Made by a program: the position numbers and the translations under genes. From Bacteroidales bacterium (GTDB lineage Bacteria > Bacteroidota > Bacteroidia > Bacteroidales > P3): a stretch of DNA of 10,380 nucleotides. The stretch lies in NCBI GenBank assembly GCA_017545365.1, contig JAFWOP010000099.1, positions 1 to 10,380 on the forward strand, read 5' to 3'. The notes under the pieces were generated by a model, which was not told where the DNA came from, did no database searches, and saw only the letters and a program-made list of their open reading frames with translations. Shown here in pieces: positions 1 through 4,708 of this stretch (positions are counted from its first letter, which is position 1; the number at the start of each line of letters is the position of its first letter).

Positions 1-1680
1 CAGGTGTCGCCATGGCTCTCGTATGTCTATAGCAACAAGAAGTTCTCCATCAACCTCTATGCCGAATACGACTACAGCCACACGTGGAGTGACCAGTCGG
101 GCCGTTCCGCCCTGCTCACTCCGCAAGGCGACACCTCCACCATCAAGTCCTACACAGCCCATAGCGACAACTGGAGGCATGGCAGCTATTTCTACCTGAG
201 CGGCAACTACAATTTCGACACCATGCGCTCCCTCAGTTTCTGGGGCGGGGCATACCCGTCGTGGTACCGTGGCGAGTCGTCCGCCGACATACAATGGCAC
301 GAACTCATCTACAATCCGGGCGACTACAGCTATCGCTCCACCAGCACATCATACATACCCCAAGTGGGTTATTATGGCGGGCTGCATTTCTCCCATCGTC
401 TCGACGACAAGGGGCAGATGCTGTGGATACGCACCGCTGCCAATGGTTTCAACTACACCTCCGACGGTAACGAGCAACGCCAATACCTCAGCCTGCCAGC
501 TCTTGACTACACCGTGCGCCACTTAGGTATTAACAGAGGCGGCATAGGTCTCTCTGCCGAGGTGGGCTACTCGCTGCCCTTTGCCGAGCATTGGGAGCTG
601 GAGGCGGGCCTAACCGGCGACTACCACACCCCAAGCGTACGCACCTACACCCGCGACACACTGCCCGGCAACCGTCGTGACACGCTGCAGAGCTACACCA
701 AGTCGTACCGCCATGAGGAGTTTGGCGGATACTTTACCCTCAAACGCAACTTTGGCAATTTCGCCGCCAAGGTGGGCTTGAGGCTGGAACAAAGCACCGG
801 CACCGCCACCTACACAGGCTATACCACCGAGGTGTCGCACGAAAACTACCTCGTCCCCACACCCTCCGTCCATCTCTCTTACCACACTCCTTCGATGCAC
901 AATTTCACGCTCAGCTACACCCTTCGCACCACCACGCCTTCGGCTCCCAACCTCACGCGATTCATCATTTTCAGCAGCGAGAGTTACGAAATCGGCAACC
1001 CCGACCTGCTTCCCAGCCACACCCACAACCTCGAAGGGGGCTGGAATAAGTTCTTCGAAGGCTTCGGCTCGGTAGGGATAGACCTCTACTACAAGGCAAA
1101 CACCGACGAGCCGGGCGCCCTTGTCGATGTGGCGTACCACCCAGTTTACGGTCGCGAGGTCTCTTTCAGCCAGCCGTTCAACATCGGCAGCAGCCACAAC
1201 GCAGGTGCCGACCTAAATCTCACCTATCGTCCCACCGCCATGTTCAACCTGCGCCTCTCGGCACGCGCCGTACACATGGGCTACCACAGCCAGTTTCGCC
1301 CGGGCGAATGGGTGGACGACAACCTATGGGCGGGCAACCTGCGACTCAACGTGTGGGGCAAGCTATGGAACGTGCTGCAAGTGTTTGGCAATGTCAACTA
1401 CACCACCCGGCAAATCGCCTTCCTCAGCAGCTACGACCCCTTCTTCACCACCGACCTTGGATTGAGTGCCGACCTGCTCGACCGTCACCTGTCACTCTAC
1501 CTCAACGTCAAGGATGTCTTCAACACCTACTCACGCTCTTCGGCCAACACCAACCCCTACCTCTCCAGCAGCTCAACCACCCGCTACAACTCGCGCTACA
1601 TCTCCTTCGGCGTCACCGTGCGCCTCGGCAAGATGGAACTCGAAAGCCAAGCCCGCACCGGCAACACCTCCAACCAATAA
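1..1680 (+). CDS. TonB-dependent receptor-like outer-membrane beta-barrel protein, 5'-partial
   Basis: This is the C-terminal part of an outer-membrane beta-barrel protein of the TonB-dependent receptor class. The frame is open from base 1 (CAG), so the GTG at base 4 is not the true start; the signal peptide, plug and any carboxypeptidase-like N-terminal domain lie upstream of the window. The visible 559 codons show alternating aromatic/polar strands typical of a barrel. Near residues 310-350 is the family hallmark: an FTLSYTLRTTTPSAPNL strand, then a GNPDLLPSHTHNLE turn. The last 60 residues have the usual DLLDRHLSLYLNVKDVFNT strand and an RYISFGVTVRLGKMELE ending. This resembles the 'outer membrane beta-barrel family' (PF14905-like) proteins common in Bacteroidota. 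Substrate cannot be read from the sequence: no SusD-like partner lies downstream, and the gene ends in a hairpin and repeats. Family call is firm; specific function is unknown. Confidence 0.88.
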   Translation, partial: QVSPWLSYVYSNKKFSINLYAEYDYSHTWSDQSGRSALLTPQGDTSTIKSYTAHSDNWRHGSYFYLSGNYNFDTMRSLSFWGGAYPSWYRGESSADIQWHELIYNPGDYSYRSTSTSYIPQVGYYGGLHFSHRLDDKGQMLWIRTAANGFNYTSDGNEQRQYLSLPALDYTVRHLGINRGGIGLSAEVGYSLPFAEHWELEAGLTGDYHTPSVRTYTRDTLPGNRRDTLQSYTKSYRHEEFGGYFTLKRNFGNFAAKVGLRLEQSTGTATYTGYTTEVSHENYLVPTPSVHLSYHTPSMHNFTLSYTLRTTTPSAPNLTRFIIFSSESYEIGNPDLLPSHTHNLEGGWNKFFEGFGSVGIDLYYKANTDEPGALVDVAYHPVYGREVSFSQPFNIGSSHNAGADLNLTYRPTAMFNLRLSARAVHMGYHSQFRPGEWVDDNLWAGNLRLNVWGKLWNVLQVFGNVNYTTRQIAFLSSYDPFFTTDLGLSADLLDRHLSLYLNVKDVFNTYSRSSANTNPYLSSSSTTRYNSRYISFGVTVRLGKMELESQARTGNTSNQ

Positions 1681-1693
1681 TCATCAAAGAAAC

Positions 1694-1723
1694 ATGCCCT
1701 CTGCCACGTGTGGCAGAGGGCAT
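1694..1723 (+). terminator. Hairpin just after the barrel-protein gene, possible terminator
   Basis: A perfect inverted repeat with up to 14 paired bases per arm (ATGCCCTCTGCCAC and its complement) begins 14 bases after the stop codon. It is followed by pyrimidine- and AT-rich sequence rather than a clean T run, so it could be an intrinsic terminator or a 3'-end stabilising stem. The stem is directly visible; the function is inferred from position. Confidence 0.55.
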
Positions 1724-1769
1724 ATTCCTCCTCAATTCTCAATTTTCAATTCCCCACCGCGTCAGCCAT

Positions 1770-1804
1770 CCCCTCTTTAGAGGGGTACGCCGATAGGCGG
1801 GGGG
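1770..1804. repeat. Small GC-rich double-hairpin element
   Basis: CCCCTC at 1770-1775 pairs with GAGGGG at 1780-1785 around a TTTA loop. It is followed at once by CGCC/GGCG (1788-1791 with 1796-1799, loop GATA) and a G run to 1804. It sits between the two AT-rich repeat copies. Its form (CCCTC-TTTA-GAGGG then GCCGATAGGC and G-rich) resembles short dispersed intergenic elements in Bacteroidota genomes. Dispersal in this genome cannot be shown from one copy. Confidence 0.5.
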
Positions 1805-1887
1805 CATGTAAAAGAAACATCCTTCCACCAATTCTCAATTTTCAATTTTCACCTTTCAATTTTCAATTGAAACCCCTCCCGTCCATT

Positions 1888-2049
1888 CCCCAACAAGTAT
1901 TGTTCACTGACAACTCCGACAGCTTTTCCGTTGTCGTCAATGTCGATATAGATGGTGTTGCTTTAGGCATTTGCGAAGCCGCATATCCATTTCAGATAGT
2001 CGTCCTTCTACGACTGCCAATATTCTATGTTCTGAGATTCCTTGTTTTC
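1888..2049 (-). pseudogene. Relic of an AlbA_2/Schlafen-type ATP-binding protein (N-terminal fragment)
   Basis: Read on the minus strand in one frame, these 54 codons give a protein-like string interrupted by stops. It starts near ENKESQNIEYWQS, hits a TAG at 2008-2010, continues KDDYLKWICGFANA, hits a TAA at 1963-1965, then SNTIYIDIDDNGK followed by a GVV-x4-LLG segment. This closely matches the start of the AlbA_2 (divergent AAA_4, PF04326) domain as I know it: an E-S-x-N-x-E-Y-K start, W-K-D-E-Y-L-K-W, F-A-N-A-Q-G-G, then a T-I-Y-I-G-x-D-D strand. Relative to that pattern the TAG stands where W is expected and the TAA where Q is expected, each one transition away. The rest of the gene is missing; the frame runs into the AT-rich repeat. 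No start codon remains and a TAA sits at 2050-2052. It is too short to work. Such proteins are usually DNA-binding or regulatory accessory proteins. Confidence 0.7.
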
Positions 2050-2085
2050 TTAATTTCTGTATAGGCAAATTATTGTCTCTTCTAT

Positions 2086-2123
2086 AAAAAGCCCACGGCA
2101 AGAAATCACTTTCTTGCCGTGGG
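2086..2123 (-). terminator. Strong intrinsic terminator of the small secreted-protein gene
   Basis: CCCACGGCAAGAAA (2092-2105) pairs perfectly with 2110-2123 around a TCAC loop, a 14-bp stem. On the minus strand the stem is followed by a T run (AAAAA on the plus strand at 2086-2090). It lies about 60 bases past the stop codon of the minus-strand gene ending at 2183, so it should terminate that transcript before it enters the AlbA_2 relic. Confidence 0.85.
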
Positions 2124-2182
2124 TGGGTTTAGAGCTACAAGTCAAAATTACAGGTCTCTTGACAGAATAAGTATCTCGAAAT

Positions 2183-2818
2183 TTACCACACAAAGCTCTT
2201 TATTGTGGAGAACTGATGCTCTTCTGTTTTTGTTAATGGAGAGTCTAATGCAAGCGAATAAATGGTCTCTTTGCAATTAACAGGGAATGAGTCATTGTTG
2301 TTATAGGGACCATAATAACGATGTATTATTGACGAGGCACAAACATACCATTCTCCAATGAAATCAGGTTCATCTTGGCCATTCAGAACACAAATGTCTT
2401 TCAATATTGTACCATATTGATTATAGAGCAATATGTGCGTATAGAATAATCTATTTGAAGGAAGCTCTTCTATATAATCAAAAAAGGCCACGTAATAATT
2501 ATCATAATAGAAGAAGTTGCCACACAAAAACACTCCCGTATTACTTATCAATTCCTTGCTCAGATACTTCTGATACAAAGGTTTCATTGGGATTGTCTTA
2601 CCTGAGTTTACAGATTGACTAGAATCTGATAATGCGGCACAAGGGAATAAGCTCCTAAATTGTAGAAAAGATATAGTGTCTTGTTCTGCATATAGGGATT
2701 CTTGCAGATGCATTAACCTCAACATTTCTTTTCCATCTGAACTGTTTCTTTCATCATTGTGATATGCATTACAAAAAAAGCAAGATAAAGCTATAAGTAT
2801 ATAGAAGTTTCTTTTCAT
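2183..2818 (-). CDS. Small secreted or lipoprotein-like hypothetical protein
   Basis: A 211-residue protein I do not recognise. The N-terminus (MKRNFYILIALSCFFCNA) is a short basic start plus hydrophobic stretch, consistent with a signal peptide. Cysteines at 13 and 16 make a lipoprotein anchor possible, but neither fits the lipobox well (no L/V/I at -3). The mature part is rich in Tyr, Phe and Asn and carries a strand-like FFYYDNYYVAFFDYIEE segment around residues 102-118, suggesting a beta-rich extracytoplasmic domain. The gene is visibly more AT-rich than clpB or the barrel-protein gene and uses more A/T-ending codons, suggesting a different origin. It is monocistronic by layout: a promoter at 2994-3023, a leader of about 170 bases, and a terminator at 2086-2123. 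The ATG at 2816-2818 is the best start because it gives the signal peptide. Intact regulatory signals and no internal stops argue that it is a live gene. Confidence 0.68.
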   Translation of the reverse strand: MKRNFYILIALSCFFCNAYHNDERNSSDGKEMLRLMHLQESLYAEQDTISFLQFRSLFPCAALSDSSQSVNSGKTIPMKPLYQKYLSKELISNTGVFLCGNFFYYDNYYVAFFDYIEELPSNRLFYTHILLYNQYGTILKDICVLNGQDEPDFIGEWYVCASSIIHRYYGPYNNNDSFPVNCKETIYSLALDSPLTKTEEHQFSTIKSFVW

Positions 2819-2988
2819 GGTATATTGCGGTTGGTTCTATTTTTTCACTTTTTGGTCATCCAAACAGACAGAACCCATTAATCTGCCTGACGACCGTGAT
2901 TTAACATCCGATTATCATCAGTCGTTTTCTCGCCTCGGCATACGAACAAGTTCGTCTGCATTCGGCTTATCGAAAACGTCTGGTTTAC
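2819..2988 (-). other. Long 5' leader with a hairpin and a possible short upstream ORF
   Basis: This stretch between promoter and start codon is long for a simple gene. It contains ACGAAC-AA-GTTCGT (2942-2955), flanked by GCA/TGC that extend the stem across one mismatch. On the minus strand an ATG inside the leader opens a 27-codon frame starting MQTNLFVCRGEKTTDDNR and ending at a TAA before the main gene. Whether the hairpin or the mini-ORF regulates the gene is unknown. The leader together with the promoter looks to me like a promoter-bearing repeat seen elsewhere in Bacteroidales; this is from memory and unchecked. Confidence 0.4.
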
Positions 2989-2993
2989 GAGTG

Positions 2994-3023
2994 CAAAGAT
3001 ACGACTATTTTTTCATTTGACAA
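2994..3023 (-). promoter_or_regulatory. Bacteroidota-type promoter for the 2183-2818 gene
   Basis: On the minus strand TTG (plus CAA at 3021-3023) is followed by exactly 19 bases and then TATCTTTG (plus CAAAGATA at 2994-3001). This matches the Bacteroidota sigma-ABfr consensus TTG-N19-21-TAnnTTTG. The -33 element lies inside the last codons of the broken DUF1016 gene (stop at 3013-3015). Transcription would start near 2988 and give a leader of about 170 bases before the ATG at 2818. Confidence 0.8.
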
Positions 3024-4180
3024 TAAAATCTTTACCTTCATCTATCGGATTATTATTTCTCATCTCAAATATCTCTTTCTGCTGCTCTATTTCTCGCCGC
3101 AACTCTTCTTGCGTAGGCAGGTAGGTCAGATATTTGGCGGCATACATCTTGTCGTTGTCGGCAAGTGACGAGAATCTTGCCACATCGCCGTCCGTTTCCG
3201 AACAGAGAACGATGCCGATGGTGGGATTGTCACCTTCACGTCGTTTGTATTGGTCGTAAAGACGAAGGTACATATCCATCTGACCTACATCTTGAAACGA
3301 TAGTTTGTCCACTTTTAGGTCGATGAGTACGAAGCAACGCAGTATGTAATTGTAGAACACCAGATCTATGTAGTAGTCGTTTTCTGCTGTTCGCAAATGC
3401 TGCTGCCTAGCTACGAAGGCATAACCTTTTCCAAGTTCCATCAAGAACTGCTGAAGATTGTCGAGGATGGCGTTTTCAAGCTCCGACTCCTTGAATGCCA
3501 CGTTAGGTGCAATGCCGAGAAATTCCGCTATTACAGGATTCTTTACATATCCTACGGCATCTTGTTGAAATGCGGCGGTCTTTTCCTTCATCTCTTGACG
3601 CACTGCCTCCTTCTGTTGCGAAAGCAATAGGCGGTTGTAGTATTGGGTATTGATGTTGCGGCCTAGCGTACGGTAGCTCCAGCTCTCGGATGCAGCCTCA
3701 CGCAAATACCATATTCTGGCTTCATCATTGGCAACACGGATGAGGCGTTCATAGTGTGTCCAGGGCGAGTTGTGGATAGAATGGAATTGGCGAAACAGAT
3801 TCAGCAGACGCTGTCTGTTGAATTGGTGATTTGTCAGGCAGTGCCTGATTTATTGTAGGCAATAAACTTACAAATTCATCAGGCAGTGCCTGACTAATTT
3901 GTAAGTTCTTGAACAGCATGTAAAACCGTCGGAAATTGGATATGTTTGTTTTTGAGTATCCTTTTCCATATTCAGCCGTCAGTGTCTGAGACACGACCTC
4001 CACGATATGTTTGCCGTAGTCGGCACGTGGGTGTCCATTCTGCTCTTGTTCCACAATGCGTTGTCCGATAAGCCAGTTGCTTATCACCTGCATCACATTT
4101 ACAGCACGGTAGGCGTGCTGCCGAGCGACACCGACAATCTGCCGTACATCATCTATCAGTTGCTATTCATCCTTGTTCAT
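3013..4180 (-). pseudogene. DUF1016/YhcG-type PD-(D/E)XK nuclease, broken by a stop codon and a frameshift
   Basis: Together the pieces cover a normal-length member (388 residues if repaired) of the DUF1016/YhcG family. It has an N-terminal winged-helix-like DUF1016_N domain and a C-terminal PD-(D/E)XK nuclease domain. N-terminal marks are ARQHAYRAVNVMQVISNWLI, then YGKHIVE and NISNFRRFYM. C-terminal marks are SELENAILDNLQQFLMELG, the catalytic YYIDLVFYN and VLIDLK (D and D-x-K), then QDVGQMDMY and GDNPTIGIVLCSE. The natural start is probably ATG at 4178-4180 (MNKDE), but the sixth codon is TAG (4163-4165), followed in frame by QLIDDVRQIV. A second lesion is at the G run 3763-3765: one extra base shifts frame A (FYPQLA) to frame B (WTHYERLIRVANDEARIWYL). 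Removing that base gives exactly 389 codons including the stop. Translation from the GTG at 4096 would restore only an N-terminal fragment ending near 3749. Family members are linked to mobile elements and DNA-processing defence functions, but roles vary. Confidence 0.88.
3834..3907. repeat. Repeated 15-base palindrome, one copy inside a 43-base nested palindrome
   Basis: TCAGGCAGTGCCTGA (7+1+7 palindrome) occurs at 3834-3848 and again at 3879-3893. The second copy is enclosed by a 12-base inverted repeat, AACTTACAAATT (3865-3876) and AATTTGTAAGTT (3896-3907). The whole 43-base segment folds with only a two-base mismatch between the inner and outer stems. It lies in the DUF1016 gene between the N-terminal domain and the conserved WTHYERL motif. 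In frame A it encodes ISQALPDEF and NQALPDKS, so it stays in frame and does not itself break the gene. It may be a small palindromic element inserted in the variable linker. Confidence 0.85.
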
Positions 4181-4289
4181 CCTGCACAAAAATTTCTAGA
4201 ATAACGAAATAGCTTGGTTTTTATTGCTTCTTAGTGCCGATTATTTCTCATTGCACATTGTTGATGAAAATTGCGTATCCTGTTACTTA

Positions 4290-4319
4290 GTTGGGCTGGA
4301 TTTGCAAATCCGGCCCAAC
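4290..4319. repeat. REP-like 30-base palindrome
   Basis: Bases 4290-4319 form a palindrome of 14 paired positions per arm (one G-T wobble) around a central GC. The core is GGATTTGCAAATCC inside a GGGC/GCCC shell. Palindromes with this core recur between genes in Bacteroidota as I know them. It follows no nearby gene end and has no T run, so a mobile palindromic repeat is more likely than a terminator. Confidence 0.65.
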
Positions 4320-4359
4320 GACTCAGGACAGAACATCCGCCACGTCGGAAATATTTTTC

Positions 4360-4413
4360 TCAAAAGTGGTACCCTAATTTTTATCCATTTCGGTATCAAT
4401 ATATCAAAAGTGG
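4360..4413. repeat. Direct repeats TCAAAAGTGG, possible insertion-sequence end fragment
   Basis: TCAAAAGTGG occurs at 4360-4369 and 4404-4413, 44 bases apart. On the minus strand this reads TGTCCACTTTTGA, a spacer, then CCACTTTTGA. Repeated internal copies near a TGT-starting end are a feature of IS21-family termini. No transposase coding is left in the window, so this is only a tentative relic. Confidence 0.35.
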
Positions 4414-4421
4414 ACACACCC

Positions 4422-4454
4422 TGCCTTCGTCATGCCTTCGTCGTGCCTTCGCTC
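4422..4454. repeat. Three tandem 11-base repeats
   Basis: TGCCTTCGTCA, TGCCTTCGTCG and TGCCTTCGCTC follow each other without gaps, differing only in the last three bases. The function is unknown; replication slippage could explain them. Confidence 0.7.
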
Positions 4455-4648
4455 TGAGTCTGCTTCCAGAGGCGGAGAAAGGACGAAGTCATGACACACA
4501 CACCCTTTCTCTAACATACCCGACTAAGGTCCAAGAGAAAGGGGACATTTAGTTAGGGATGTTTAATATTACAAAGGGAAAAAGGTATAAACGTGGTGCC
4601 AAAATGTCTTGAATAGCATAATGATAAGAGTTATATGCAGACAAAATG

Positions 4649-4671
4649 TCACCCAAAAGGGTTTGGCGTGA
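4649..4671 (+). promoter_or_regulatory. Imperfect inverted repeat upstream of clpB
   Basis: TCACCCAAA (4649-4657) pairs with TTTGGCGTGA (4662-4671) with one bulged C and a four-base AGGG loop, 37 bases before the clpB ATG. It could be a hairpin in the mRNA leader or a binding site for a heat-shock regulator. It does not match the CIRCE element (TTAGCACTC-N9-GAGTGCTAA), so HrcA control is not supported. Confidence 0.3.
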
Positions 4672-4708
4672 TAATTGATAATACAAATGTCAATAAAACT
4701 ATCGAATT

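Larger units (their letters stand above)
1686..1868. repeat. Two copies of an AT-rich intergenic repeat flanking a GC-rich element
   Basis: The 10-mer AAAGAAACAT occurs at 1686-1695 and 1811-1820. Each is followed by CAATTCTCAATTTTCAATT, at 1733-1751 and 1829-1847. The second copy continues with further TTTTCAATT units to 1868. The first copy has the 1694-1723 hairpin inserted between the two shared parts, the second only a few bases. The arrangement looks like a duplicated intergenic unit. Repeats of TTTTCAATT type are frequent between genes in Bacteroidales; that is background knowledge, while the two copies here are seen directly. Confidence 0.7.
4181..4708. other. Non-coding stretch between the broken nuclease gene and clpB
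   Basis: I see no convincing gene in these 528 bases on either strand; the short open frames have no protein-like composition. The stretch holds a long palindrome (4290-4319), a pair of 10-base direct repeats (4360-4413), an 11-base triple repeat (4422-4454), and a 10-base inverted repeat CCCTTTCTCT (4503-4512) with AGAGAAAGGG (4534-4543). A hairpin (4649-4671) lies ahead of clpB. The mixture looks like accumulated repeat and insertion-sequence debris. No clear TAnnTTTG promoter for clpB was found. Confidence 0.6.

Noticed and set aside
610..1197. Minus-strand open frame of 195 codons opposite the barrel-protein gene
   Set aside because: It is a shadow of a well-supported beta-barrel coding frame, with low-complexity Val/Gly/Ala composition and no start context.
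1731..1868. CRISPR-like reading of the repeated AATTTTCAATT units
   Set aside because: Units are short, of irregular spacing and without spacers of constant length, and no cas genes are present.
2817..3020. Plus-strand open frame of 67 codons over the leader region
   Set aside because: It overlaps the promoter and leader of the minus-strand gene and has no protein-like features; similar frames arise from the repeat-like DNA.
3013..4096. Treating the DUF1016 region as two separate genes (3013-3705 and 3749-4096)
   Set aside because: Both pieces are halves of one family; the conserved joining sequence continues across the frameshift, and the repaired length fits the family exactly.
3013..4180. 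Programmed frameshift or stop-codon reassignment to explain the broken nuclease and the AlbA_2 relic
   Set aside because: The lesions involve TAG and TAA at positions where different residues (W, Q) are expected, the relic is truncated, and intact genes here end normally with TAA or TAG (clpB); ordinary decay is simpler.
4224..4457. Plus-strand open frame of 77 codons in the non-coding stretch before clpB
   Set aside because: It runs through the palindrome, the direct repeats and the tandem repeat, so the open frame is incidental.
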